Shown here piece by piece: positions 47,480 through 55,675 of a stretch of DNA of 59,296 bases. Both the position numbers and the translations under genes were made by a program. The notes beneath the pieces are model-generated. The model saw only the letters and a list, made by a program, of their open reading frames with translations. It was not told the DNA's origin and made no database searches. The DNA comes from Achromobacter dolens (GTDB lineage Bacteria > Pseudomonadota > Gammaproteobacteria > Burkholderiales > Burkholderiaceae_B), in contig NZ_CADIJW010000037.1 in assembly GCF_902859745.1 (NCBI RefSeq), positions 1 to 59,296 on the forward strand, read 5' to 3'. Position 1 is the first letter of the stretch. Each line of letters begins with the position of its first letter.

Positions 47480-47980
47480 ATGAAATACCTGACCGGCTAT
47501 CCGGAAACGCTGCTGGCGCAGGCTCGCGCGCTGCTCGACCAGGGCAAGCTCGGGCCGGCGTTGCGGGCCCGCTATCCCGCCGGCGCGCATGGCGTGCGCA
47601 CCGACAAGGCGCTGTACGACTACGTGGTGGACCTGAAGAACACCTACATCCGCAACGGCGCGCCGCTCAGCAAGATCGCCTTCGACAGCAAGATCCACGT
47701 GATCCAGCACGCCCTGGGCCAGCATACGTTCATCTCGCGGGTCCAGGGCGGCAAGCTCAAGGCCAAGCACGAGATCCGCGTGGCCACGCTGTTCAAGACG
47801 GTGCCGGAGGAATTCCTGAAGATGATCACGGTGCACGAACTGGCGCACCTGAAGGAGAAGGACCACAACAAGGCCTTCTACAACCTGTGCCACTTGATGG
47901 AGCCGCAGTATCACCAGTATGAATTCGACCTGCGGCTGTACCTGACCCACCTGGAGGCCAGCGGCGAGAGCCTGTGGTGA
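47480..47980 (+). CDS. YgjP/DUF45-type zinc metalloprotease
   Basis: The 166-residue protein carries a gluzincin-like site, VHELAHLKEKDHNKAFY, with His119, Glu120, His123 and a third ligand His129, all intact. Upstream, VDLKNTYIRNGAPLSKIAFDSK is typical of the YgjP-like domain. A soluble cytoplasmic metalloprotease is likely; the substrate is unknown. The ATG at 47480 begins 4 bp after the preceding stop. The downstream gene is convergent. Confidence 0.88.
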   Translation: MKYLTGYPETLLAQARALLDQGKLGPALRARYPAGAHGVRTDKALYDYVVDLKNTYIRNGAPLSKIAFDSKIHVIQHALGQHTFISRVQGGKLKAKHEIRVATLFKTVPEEFLKMITVHELAHLKEKDHNKAFYNLCHLMEPQYHQYEFDLRLYLTHLEASGESLW

Positions 47981-48012
47981 AGCCAGCAAGAATGAGGGAG
48001 CAATGCCGTGCC

Positions 48013-49434
48013 CTACCCTCCCGCGCCCAGCGCCTTGTACAAGGCAATGCCTGCTTGCAACTGCGCCAGTTGACTGAGGGCAAGCGACTCGCGCGCCTGG
48101 TTCAGGCTGCGCTGGGCCAGCAGCACCGGCAGGTAGGCGCTTAACCCACGCGCATAGAGCCGGGTCGCCTGTTGCAGGGCCTGTTGGCTATCGGCTGCGG
48201 CCTTCTGCAACGCGGCTTGCCGCTGGCGCTCGCTGGTCCATGCCGTCAAGGCGTCCTCCACGTCACGCAAGGCCGCACGCACGTCCCGCTCGTAGACGCG
48301 CCGCACGGCGTCGGCGTTGGCCTGCGCCGCCGTCACGCCTGCCTTCGCGCGGCCGGCGTCGAAGAGGGACTGGCTGCCTTGCATCGCCGCCGACCACGCC
48401 AGGCTGGCGCCCGAGAACAGGTCGTGGATAACGCTGGCGGTGGTGCCGAACCCCAGGGGAATGCGGAACGAGGGAAAGCGCGCGGCCTCGGCCACGCCGA
48501 TCTGCGCGGTGGCGGCGGCAAGGCGTCGTTCGTCCGCACGCAGGTCGGGGCGTTGGCGAATGAGGTACGAAGGCAGTGACAGCGGCAAGTCTTTCGGCAT
48601 GGGCAAAACGGGCGCGGGCGTTGCGAGGTCGGCATGCCAATCGCCGGGAAATCCGCCCGTCAGCACACCGATGGCATGGCTGAAACGGGCGATGTCCGCA
48701 TCCAGCAGAGGTGGTAGCGCCTCGGCCGCTTCGCGCTCGGCGCGGGCCTGGGTGACGTCGGCCAGCGTGCCCAGGCCGCTGCGGTGCGCCCATTCGGCCA
48801 AGCGCTCGGCTTCGGCCAACGTGCGGATATTGTCCTGCGCGATGGCCAAACGCAGTTGCGCGGCGCGCAGCCCGGCGTAATCGGATGCCAGTTCGGCCAC
48901 CAGGCTCACTTGCAGCGCGCGATGGTCCTCCGCCAGCGCCTGGATGCCGGCATCGGCGGCCTCGACCGCCCGGCGCGTGCCGCCGAATAGGTCCAGCTCC
49001 CAACTGGCATCGAATCCCAGGCGCCAGGTTCGTGCCTGCCCGCCGGGCTGCGCGCCGAGCGCCTTGCTGCCACGCACGGCCTCGCCGGCGGCGCCGACCG
49101 AGATTTCAGGCATGGCGGCCGAGGCGATCTGCACGCGTTCGGCGCGGGCCTGACGCAGGCGCGCCAAGGCAATATCCAGGTCCTGGTTATGTGTCAGGGC
49201 CTGATCGACCAGGCGGTCGAGCAAGGGATCCTGGAAGGCGCGCCACCAGGAACGCAGGCCATCATGGTCGCCATCGGACATGGCGGCGTCGGCCTCGATC
49301 CAGTGCGTGGGCACGTCCAGCACCGGCGGGTGGTAGTCCGGACCCACGGCGGTGCAGCCGGTCAGGGCCGCCAACAGCGAGGCCAGCATTGCCTGTCGAA
49401 GGCGCGGCGGCGTGCGAGGGACGGGTGCATGCAT
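48013..49434 (-). CDS. Outer-membrane efflux lipoprotein (NodT/OMF family)
   Basis: The 473-residue protein has a signal peptide with lipobox LTGC (Cys27), then GPDYHPPVLDVPTHW and two OEP repeats with long helices, typical of trimeric outer-membrane channel proteins. The region FPSFRIPLGFGTTAS and the second repeat FDAGRAKAGVTAAQANADAVRRVYER are family marks. It would form the outer exit duct of the pump encoded by the three genes before it, 10 bp after the HlyD gene stop. Confidence 0.95.
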   Translation of the reverse strand: MHAPVPRTPPRLRQAMLASLLAALTGCTAVGPDYHPPVLDVPTHWIEADAAMSDGDHDGLRSWWRAFQDPLLDRLVDQALTHNQDLDIALARLRQARAERVQIASAAMPEISVGAAGEAVRGSKALGAQPGGQARTWRLGFDASWELDLFGGTRRAVEAADAGIQALAEDHRALQVSLVAELASDYAGLRAAQLRLAIAQDNIRTLAEAERLAEWAHRSGLGTLADVTQARAEREAAEALPPLLDADIARFSHAIGVLTGGFPGDWHADLATPAPVLPMPKDLPLSLPSYLIRQRPDLRADERRLAAATAQIGVAEAARFPSFRIPLGFGTTASVIHDLFSGASLAWSAAMQGSQSLFDAGRAKAGVTAAQANADAVRRVYERDVRAALRDVEDALTAWTSERQRQAALQKAAADSQQALQQATRLYARGLSAYLPVLLAQRSLNQARESLALSQLAQLQAGIALYKALGAGG

Positions 49435-49444
49435 GGCTTTGTCC

Positions 49445-50374
49445 TCACATCCAGCGGTGCAGCAGCGAAATCAGCCGGCCCTGCGGGACCGGCGTGCCTG
49501 CGGAAGGCGTGACCTCAATGCTGCCGGTCATGCCGGCGGCCAGCACGACCTCGCGCGGGACATGCTCGAACTCGACGCGCACGGGAATGCGCTGCGCCAG
49601 CCGGACCCAACTGAAGCTGGGCTCCACACTCGGCAGACCCTGTGCGTCGGCCTGCTGGTTGCTATCGGCGATGCCACGCCCGATGCTGGCTACCCGCCCT
49701 GGCAATACCTGGTCGAAGCCCATCAGGCGGATGCGCGCTGCCGCGCCGGGCTGGATGCCGCGCAGCTTGGTTTCCTCGAAATAGCCGGTGATCCAGAAGC
49801 TGTGGGCGTCGATCAGGGCGAGGTTCGGCTGGCCCGCCACGGCGTAGTCGCCCTTGTTCAAGCGCAGGCGCGTGACGTAGCCATCGGTCGGCGCACGCAG
49901 TTCGGTACGCGCCAGATCCAGCTTCGCCCTGTCCACGGCGACCCGCGCACCGCGCAGTTCGGCCTGGGCAATGGCAACGGCCTGATTCGCCCGCTGGATG
50001 TCCTCGGCAGGCACCAGGCTTTCCATGCCCCGGCGCCGCCGCGCCTCCTCGGCTTTCTGGCGCAGGGATGCCTCGGCCGCTGCCAGCCGCGCCTCGGCCT
50101 GGGCCAATTCCAGCGTGAAGCTGGCATTGTCGATGCGATAGAGCACCTCACCCCGATTGACGTATTGGTCGTCCGCGACCGAGACTTCGGCGACGGTGCC
50201 TGACACTTCGGGAGCGATGCGCACGATCTGCGCGCTGACGCGGCCATCACGGGTCCATGGGGCGACGACATAGGCACGCCACAGCGCGCTGACCAGAAAC
50301 CCCGCGGCAACGACCACTGCGAGAGTGAGTCCTGCCCGCAGCAGGCCCCGGGCGGGAAATGAACGTTCAGACAT
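49445..50374 (-). CDS. HlyD/AaeA-type periplasmic adaptor protein
   Basis: The 309-residue membrane-fusion protein has one N-terminal helix (LLRAGLTLAVVVAAGFLVSALW), a biotinyl-lipoyl strand region RDGRVSAQIVRIAPEVSGTV, a coiled coil (LELAQAEARLAAAEASLRQK), and a beta-barrel part with GDYAVAGQPNLALIDAHSFW. It links the inner-membrane FUSC protein to the outer-membrane channel. The ATG at 50374 overlaps the DUF1656 stop by 8 bp. It is similar to AaeA of the p-hydroxybenzoic acid efflux system. Confidence 0.94.
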   Translation of the reverse strand: MSERSFPARGLLRAGLTLAVVVAAGFLVSALWRAYVVAPWTRDGRVSAQIVRIAPEVSGTVAEVSVADDQYVNRGEVLYRIDNASFTLELAQAEARLAAAEASLRQKAEEARRRRGMESLVPAEDIQRANQAVAIAQAELRGARVAVDRAKLDLARTELRAPTDGYVTRLRLNKGDYAVAGQPNLALIDAHSFWITGYFEETKLRGIQPGAAARIRLMGFDQVLPGRVASIGRGIADSNQQADAQGLPSVEPSFSWVRLAQRIPVRVEFEHVPREVVLAAGMTGSIEVTPSAGTPVPQGRLISLLHRWM

Positions 50375-50561
50375 AAAGCACCAACAGGGAAACAAGGCAA
50401 AGGGAAAGGGCGAACTCGAACAGGCCTGGATGCCACACCCAGCGCAGCATCCCGCTGCGCGCCAGCACGAACCGAAGGCCCAGATAGATCGGCAGAGCCA
50501 GGCAGGCGTAGGCAAAGAAGGGCGGCAGGTAGATGCCGGCCAACGAGAATTCACTGAGCAT
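50367..50561 (-). CDS. DUF1656 small membrane protein (AaeX-like)
   Basis: The 64-residue protein has two hydrophobic helices, YLPPFFAYACLALPIYLGLRF and ALSLCLVSLLVLYV, the usual form of DUF1656/AaeX proteins found between FUSC and HlyD genes. It has no enzymatic motif and probably assists assembly of the pump. Its ATG lies inside the FUSC gene end with an 11-bp overlap, and its own stop overlaps the next start by 8 bp, so translation is coupled. Confidence 0.9.
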   Translation of the reverse strand: MLSEFSLAGIYLPPFFAYACLALPIYLGLRFVLARSGMLRWVWHPGLFEFALSLCLVSLLVLYV

Positions 50562-52686
50562 GGGTTTGGCCTCCAGAGGGGGACTGAGCGTCGTTTGCAT
50601 GGCGCTCCAGCAGCGCGGCGATGTCGAGCAGCACGGCTGTCACGCGCCGCGCGTCATCCATCGAGGCGCCGGACCGCGCCGGCAAACGCGCCAAGGAGGC
50701 CGCCGCGCGGCGGGCATGGCGCGCGGCCCGCAGCGGATCACCGGCCCGCTGGCGCATATGGCGCAGCGCGCGTGCCGCCAAGCGCGCCCACTCGGCGTCC
50801 TGGGGCACCTGGCCAAGCCAGCGTCGCAGGCGCAGGACTTCCCGGCCCAGATGCAGGCTGGTCAGCGCCCGGGCAATAGCACGATCCATCGCCTGCGGCT
50901 GCGTTTTGAGCAAGGCGCCGAGTTGCGCGATGCGATGCTGCTGGCGCCATTGCCAGGCCGACGCGTCTGCCCGGTCGCCGCCCAAGGCGCCCAGCGCCGC
51001 GTCGCGGATGCGCTGGCGCAGGCGCGTGACGTCGCGAGCCCCGTTGCGCGGCAGCACGATCCTGAAGCCCAGCAGCGTGAAACACGTCGCCAGGATCCAG
51101 GCGACGGCACCATTGAGGAACAGCGCAAAGTCGTAGCGCATCGGGTTGTCAGCCGCCGCCAGCGTCGTGAACGCCACCAGGTAGGCCACGCCCGCCAAGG
51201 CATGGCGCGGCATCGTGGTGGCATACACACCGGGCAGCCAGAACAGGCTCAGGATCACCAGCAGCAGCGGCAGGCCCGAGACGTGAGGCAGCACGATGAA
51301 GGTGCACAGGAAGGCCATCGCCACGGCGGCCACCGTGCCCTTGATGAATTCGACCGCGCCCAACGCGGGATTGGGCGCGGTGGACAGCAGCGCGCAGGCC
51401 GCCGCCAACCCCGCCAGCATCATGTTGCCTTCCGTCCAGCCGGTGGCGATCCAGAAGGCGCCGCCCATCAGCACGGTCAACAAAGCGCGCACGCCGTTCT
51501 GAAGGGCTGCCACCGTGTCGCGGTGGAATGGCACGGACACGCGCGCCGGCGTCGGCCTGGGTTGGTGGAAACGCTCGTTGCCTTCGAGGGCTTGCTGGTA
51601 ATCGTCGAGTTGCTCGAGCAAGCGATCGCCCGCGATCATTAGTGCGGCCTGCTCGGAGGCGTCGTCGAACGAGGTGGCGGTGAGCGCGGCCACCAGCCGG
51701 GCGCGCAGGTCGGTCAACAGCCGGGTGGCACGCGCTCTTCCGGCCGAGCCAGGCTCCTGCGCCAGCGACTGGCCCACCTCCCGCCATGCCCTTTCCCAGT
51801 CCGGCTGCAACGCTCTCAGTACAGCGAGACTGGCGCTTTGCCCGCTCAGGGGCGGCGCACCGCCCACAAGAGCGGAAAACAACGACACCATTACCTGCCG
51901 CACCGTGCCGGCACGATGGGCCAGGTCGGCGGATTCGGCCTTGCCCAGCGCCAGCAGATCGTCCACGCCATAGACCTCGGTGATGAGAGAGCGCCGTCCG
52001 GCATCGAGGGGCTTGGCCTCTGCGGCGTCGCTGCCTTGAATGGCCTGGTGATGCGTCGCAAGCACTCCCGCCGTGGCGACCGCAAGACGGTCGAGCGCCG
52101 CGGCCAGGCGGCTGTGCACGCTGCGGCTGCTGAAGAGAGCCGAGACCAGCGCCAGGCAGACCACGCCGATCATCACGGATGCCCCGCGTCCCATTACTTG
52201 GTCGAAGGTGCGCTCCGGGTGCTGCATGGCGCCGTAGGCCGCCAGGCCCACGGTATAGCCCGCCAGCGCGGCGCCATAGGCCCGGAAATGACGCAGCAGG
52301 GTCATGCCCACCACGCACACCCCCAGCCACAGGCCGAAACCGAGCAGGAACAGCCAGGGCATCTGGCCGAAGGCGCTCATCAGCACGAAGGCCGCCAGCA
52401 TGCCGATCAGCGTGCCCAGTACGCGCCACACCCCCTTGCCCATCACGCCTCCCTGGACGGGGTTGATGACCAGCAGCACGCTGGAAGCCGCCGCGTAGGG
52501 CGCGTGCAGTTCCAGCAGATAGGCCACCACCAAGGCCAGGCAGGCGGCCAGGAGCGAACGCATCACATAGGTCGCCCGCGGGGTGGTCAGATCGAGATAA
52601 GGCAGGCCATGCGCCAAGCCCTCCCGAAGCCGAGAGCGGCGTAAAGAGGCGCCTGAATCCGCGTCAGGCACGTTAGCCGAATGCAC
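50551..52686 (-). CDS. FUSC-family inner-membrane efflux protein (AaeB-like)
   Basis: The 711-residue protein has two sets of about five to six membrane helices (residues 25-175 and 375-545) separated by and followed by cytoplasmic parts, the usual FUSC layout. Marks are APYAAASSVLLVINPVQGGV in the first set and IATGWTEGNMMLAGLAAACA in the second. Relatives export fusaric acid or aromatic carboxylates. The first usable start is GTG at 52686. An inverted repeat lies directly upstream, and a LysR regulator is 118 bp further. Confidence 0.94.
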   Translation of the reverse strand: MHSANVPDADSGASLRRSRLREGLAHGLPYLDLTTPRATYVMRSLLAACLALVVAYLLELHAPYAAASSVLLVINPVQGGVMGKGVWRVLGTLIGMLAAFVLMSAFGQMPWLFLLGFGLWLGVCVVGMTLLRHFRAYGAALAGYTVGLAAYGAMQHPERTFDQVMGRGASVMIGVVCLALVSALFSSRSVHSRLAAALDRLAVATAGVLATHHQAIQGSDAAEAKPLDAGRRSLITEVYGVDDLLALGKAESADLAHRAGTVRQVMVSLFSALVGGAPPLSGQSASLAVLRALQPDWERAWREVGQSLAQEPGSAGRARATRLLTDLRARLVAALTATSFDDASEQAALMIAGDRLLEQLDDYQQALEGNERFHQPRPTPARVSVPFHRDTVAALQNGVRALLTVLMGGAFWIATGWTEGNMMLAGLAAACALLSTAPNPALGAVEFIKGTVAAVAMAFLCTFIVLPHVSGLPLLLVILSLFWLPGVYATTMPRHALAGVAYLVAFTTLAAADNPMRYDFALFLNGAVAWILATCFTLLGFRIVLPRNGARDVTRLRQRIRDAALGALGGDRADASAWQWRQQHRIAQLGALLKTQPQAMDRAIARALTSLHLGREVLRLRRWLGQVPQDAEWARLAARALRHMRQRAGDPLRAARHARRAAASLARLPARSGASMDDARRVTAVLLDIAALLERHANDAQSPSGGQTHAQ

Positions 52687-52700
52687 GATGCAACCCTTCC

Positions 52701-52724
52701 ACAGTGATCAATACGCGTCACTGT
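52701..52724. promoter_or_regulatory. Inverted repeat in the efflux operon promoter
   Basis: ACAGTGA (52701-52707) and TCACTGT (52718-52724) form a perfect 7-bp inverted repeat with a 10-bp spacer, starting 15 bp before the FUSC start. It overlaps a possible minus-strand -10 (TACAGT), so a protein bound there could repress or activate the operon. A second pair, TGAGCA (52734-52739) and TGCTCA (52773-52778), flanks the next stretch. Confidence 0.45.
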
Positions 52725-52804
52725 AGGCAAGGCTGAGCATTGCTAAAAGTGAATTTATTGCACTCGGATGATTGCTCAAAACGCACGCATAGCGCGGCGC
52801 TTGG

Positions 52805-53737
52805 TCAGGGCTTGACGCGCTTGGCGGCCTGCGCGTGGTCCTCGTTGCAAAGCGTATGGATGGTCTGCCGCAGCCATTGATGGGCCGGATCGCCTTCAAG
52901 GCGCGGGTGCCAGGCCTGGGTCAGCAGCACCGTTTCCAGCGGTGTCGGCAGGTCGAACACGCGAATACGCAAGCCCGCCGACAGCGCGGTACTGGCCAGA
53001 TGCCGGGGCAACGGCAACAGCAGATCCGAATCTTGCAATGCGAACAGCGCCGTGTACGGATTGGGCAGCACCAGGGCGACGTGTCGGCGCAGCCCCTGCG
53101 CCTCCAGTGCGGCATCGACCGGCCCGGCGGCCTTGCCACGCCGCGACACGTTGATGTGCTCCCAGCGAGTGAGGCGCTCGGGCGTGATTTCTTCGTCGAA
53201 GATGGGATGATTGACGCGCGCGACGCCCACGAACGTCGTGGTGAACAGGGCTTGAACCCGAATTTCCGGTCCGAGCTTGCGCGAGGCGCTGATGAACAGG
53301 TCGATGCGGCCGCTGCGCAGCGCCTCCTCGTCCACATCGTCCTCCTCTGGCGAAAAGCGCAGCATCGCCCGCGGCATGTCCCGTGCCATTGCATCCAGGA
53401 GATGACCCAGATGGATGCTCACGAACTCATCGGTGGCGCGGACGCTGAAACGCCGATCCAGCGATTTCAGGTCGATCTCGGCATCGGCAGCGAACACCTG
53501 CGAGGCCTGTTCGACCGCCAGCCGCACCTGCTCACGCATTGCCAGAGCCTTGGGCGTGGGTATGAGCTTGCGGCCGACCTGGACGAACACCGGGTCGCCC
53601 AACGCCTCACGGATACGGCCCAAGGTGCGGCTCATCGCCGGCGCGCTCAGATGCATGCGGCGCGCGGCACCGATGACGCTGCCCTCGTCGAGCAGCGCAT
53701 CCAGCGCCAGCAGGAGATTGAGATCAGGACGCGACAT
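52805..53737 (-). CDS. LysR-family transcriptional regulator
   Basis: The 310-residue protein has the LysR DNA-binding domain (LNLLLALDALLDEGSVIGAA, then HLSAPAMSRTLGRIREALGDPVFVQVGRKLIPT) and a periplasmic-binding-fold effector domain (residues about 90-300). It is of the NodD/LinR-like subgroup. It is upstream of and in the same direction as the efflux operon, so that operon is the likely target. A T-N11-A inverted repeat 8-36 bp before its start suggests autoregulation. The inducer is unknown; aromatic acids are plausible from the pump type. Confidence 0.94.
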   Translation of the reverse strand: MSRPDLNLLLALDALLDEGSVIGAARRMHLSAPAMSRTLGRIREALGDPVFVQVGRKLIPTPKALAMREQVRLAVEQASQVFAADAEIDLKSLDRRFSVRATDEFVSIHLGHLLDAMARDMPRAMLRFSPEEDDVDEEALRSGRIDLFISASRKLGPEIRVQALFTTTFVGVARVNHPIFDEEITPERLTRWEHINVSRRGKAAGPVDAALEAQGLRRHVALVLPNPYTALFALQDSDLLLPLPRHLASTALSAGLRIRVFDLPTPLETVLLTQAWHPRLEGDPAHQWLRQTIHTLCNEDHAQAAKRVKP

Positions 53738-53744
53738 GGCTGGC

Positions 53745-53773
53745 CCTATGATTTACCTTCATGCAATCATAGG
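53745..53773. promoter_or_regulatory. LysR-type T-N11-A box upstream of the LysR gene
   Basis: CCTATGATT (53745-53753) and AATCATAGG (53765-53773) form a perfect 9-bp inverted repeat with an 11-bp spacer, matching the T-N11-A operator form of LysR proteins. It lies 8-36 bp before the LysR ATG. The same sequence is not seen in the efflux promoter. Confidence 0.55.
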
Positions 53774-53809
53774 CTCTTCCGAATAGCGAATGAAGCATTC
53801 AACGGCAAG

Positions 53810-53846
53810 CCTGTATTCCGTTCATCATCAACTGATGAACAACAGG
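53810..53846 (-). terminator. Hairpin after the EamA gene
   Basis: GTTCATCA (53820-53827) pairs with TGATGAAC (53833-53840) across a TCAAC loop, and CCTGT (53810-53814) pairs with ACAGG (53842-53846) outside it. It begins 2 bp after the EamA stop. There is no T-tract, so termination is uncertain; it may also block transcription toward the LysR gene. Confidence 0.4.
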
Positions 53847-53848
53847 CA

Positions 53849-54709
53849 TTACAGACTGATCGCCACGATTCCGATCAGCACGATGCCCGCACCCACGACG
53901 CGGCGCGCGAGATGGCCCTCACGAAAGATCAGATACGCGAAGAGGGAACCGACGATGATGGACGACTCGCGCAAGGGGGCGACGAGCGCAATGGGAGCCG
54001 CCTGCATGGCGTTCAGCACCAGGATGTAGGCCAGTGGGGAGAAGACAGCCACAATGAGAATAGGCGCGGCATTGGCACGAAGTGCCGCGGGCATGTGCCG
54101 CCGATGCCGCAGCGCGCCCGGTGTCAGAGCCAGGCTTTGCAGCAGAAGCGTTCCCGCGTAGTAGCTCACTGGCGCGACATGCAGTGACGTGACCGCGTAG
54201 CTGTCCCAGAGGGTGTAGCTGGCGATGGTGGCACCCGTGGCGGCCCCCCAGAGCATCCCCTGGAGTGGACGGGGACTGCCGCTGCGGAATGGGTTGCCAG
54301 TGACGACAAGCACGCCTGAAACGACCAGGAGCGCGCCGAACACCGCGACGACGTTCAGCCGCTCGCCCAGAACGAGAATCGCGAACAGCATCGTCAGCAC
54401 CGGCCCCGTGCCACGCGCGATCGGATAAACCACCCCAAGATCGGCGCGATCGTAGCCGGCCTGCAAGGTCAGCGAGTACGCGATGTGCAATGCCGCCGAA
54501 ACAGCCGCGGCCATCGCGAGCTGCCCATCCATCGTCCGCAGCCCGTGCGCCATGAGACCGACCGCGATAGGGATCCACAACAGTGTCGACGCGAAGCTGT
54601 ACGCCCAGACGAACAGCAAGGTGTTCCCCTGTTTGTACTTCGACGCCAGGTTCCACACCGCATGCGCTACCGCTGCGGCAAGAACCATGGCAATGGTGTC
54701 GGGCTGCAT
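53849..54709 (-). CDS. EamA/DMT-superfamily transporter
   Basis: The 286-residue protein has about ten hydrophobic helices in two EamA repeats (first MVLAAAVAHAVWNLASKYKQ; second APVSYYAGTLLLQSLALTPG onward), with PIARGTGPVLTMLFAILVLG and PLRESSIIVGSLFAYLIFRE at the ends of the repeats. Members move metabolites or amino acids, usually as exporters. The ATG at 54709 is chosen because the frame upstream (to 54934) overlaps the RpiR gene. It lies 7 bp after the RpiR stop, so the two are one operon. Base composition is lower in GC than the core genes. Confidence 0.9.
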   Translation of the reverse strand: MQPDTIAMVLAAAVAHAVWNLASKYKQGNTLLFVWAYSFASTLLWIPIAVGLMAHGLRTMDGQLAMAAAVSAALHIAYSLTLQAGYDRADLGVVYPIARGTGPVLTMLFAILVLGERLNVVAVFGALLVVSGVLVVTGNPFRSGSPRPLQGMLWGAATGATIASYTLWDSYAVTSLHVAPVSYYAGTLLLQSLALTPGALRHRRHMPAALRANAAPILIVAVFSPLAYILVLNAMQAAPIALVAPLRESSIIVGSLFAYLIFREGHLARRVVGAGIVLIGIVAISL

Positions 54710-54716
54710 CAGGGCA

Positions 54717-55601
54717 TCAGGAAATGTCAGGCAGATCAATGCCTGCCCGCTCGGCCAGGCGGCTGCGATCTGGATCGCGCAGCGCGAGGGTGGCGACCAG
54801 CGCGTCAAGCACGACGAGTTGGGCCAACCGGCTTGCCGCAGCGGCCATCTGTGCCGGTAGCGGCGCGCCGCCGACGACAAGCGCGACGTCCGCGAGGGCT
54901 GCCAAAGGCGTGTCGTACTGGTTGGTGATGGCAATCAGCGAGGCGCCGGCCGATGACGCCGCATCGGCAACGGCAAGCGTGGATGACGTGCGGCCAGTCG
55001 AACTGACGGCGATGACGACGTCCTCGGCGCCCAGGAGCCGCGCCGCAATCATGGCCGACAAGTGATCGGTGATGCCTACCGTCATCACGCCGACCGCGCG
55101 CAGACGGAAAACAGCATCGGCGGCCACCGTCGAGGAAGGGCCGGCACCGAACGCAAAGACCTGCCGCGCGCGCTGGATCAAACCCACGGCCTTATCCAGC
55201 GCAGGGAGTTCGATGGCCCCGCCCAGCGCAGTGAGTGCGTCGGCGCCGGCACGGATGGAGGTTTCCAGCACGGAGCCCGACGTCGCATCCGCGCCGAGCA
55301 CTTCGGGCGGAGCGAAGAACCGGGCTGTGCCGCGGGCACGGGCTATCTCGATCTTCAGCTCGGCAAAGCCGCTGAACCCAAGCGCACGCGCCGCACGGAT
55401 CACCGTTGGCGGCGAAACGCCGGCCTGGGCGGCAACCTGAGCGGTCGTGCTGACGCCAACAAACAAAGGATCGGTGAGCAGCAGATCGACAACCTTCGCC
55501 TCGCTCGCGGCGAGGTCGCCGCTTCGCGCTTGAATGCTGCCGATCCATTGCTGCAATCGGCGCTCGCCTTCTGTAATAGAATTACCATTATCTTTATTCA
55601 T
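54717..55601 (-). CDS. RpiR/MurR-family transcriptional regulator
   Basis: The 294-residue protein has an N-terminal RpiR helix-turn-helix (residues about 20-95, with TTAQVAAQAGVSPPTVIRAARALG) and a C-terminal SIS sugar-phosphate-binding domain (VFAFGAGPSSTVAADAVFRL, AVSSTGRTSSTLAVADAA). Such proteins sense sugar phosphates and repress nearby genes. The ATG at 55601 lies next to two GTAAT/ATTAC palindromes; one overlaps its first codons. It is divergent from the reductase gene by 74 bp and upstream of the EamA transporter. Confidence 0.93.
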   Translation of the reverse strand: MNKDNGNSITEGERRLQQWIGSIQARSGDLAASEAKVVDLLLTDPLFVGVSTTAQVAAQAGVSPPTVIRAARALGFSGFAELKIEIARARGTARFFAPPEVLGADATSGSVLETSIRAGADALTALGGAIELPALDKAVGLIQRARQVFAFGAGPSSTVAADAVFRLRAVGVMTVGITDHLSAMIAARLLGAEDVVIAVSSTGRTSSTLAVADAASSAGASLIAITNQYDTPLAALADVALVVGGAPLPAQMAAAASRLAQLVVLDALVATLALRDPDRSRLAERAGIDLPDIS

Positions 55602-55616
55602 AGGTAATATATTACA
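55572..55616. promoter_or_regulatory. Two GTAAT/ATTAC operator-like palindromes between RpiR and the reductase
   Basis: TGTAATAGAATTACC (55572-55586) has GTAAT and ATTAC 3 bp apart, and GTAATATATTAC (55604-55615) is a perfect 12-bp palindrome. Their centres are about 30 bp apart. The first lies within codons 6-10 of the RpiR gene. The pattern is close to the reported HexR-type RpiR operator, TGTAAT-N3-ATTACA. This region is AT-rich, unlike its surroundings. Confidence 0.6.
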
Positions 55617-55675
55617 TGCACCGCATGAGGGGCACAACGGCCCATGCACAGATGGCGTTAAAGGAATCCGCGTTC

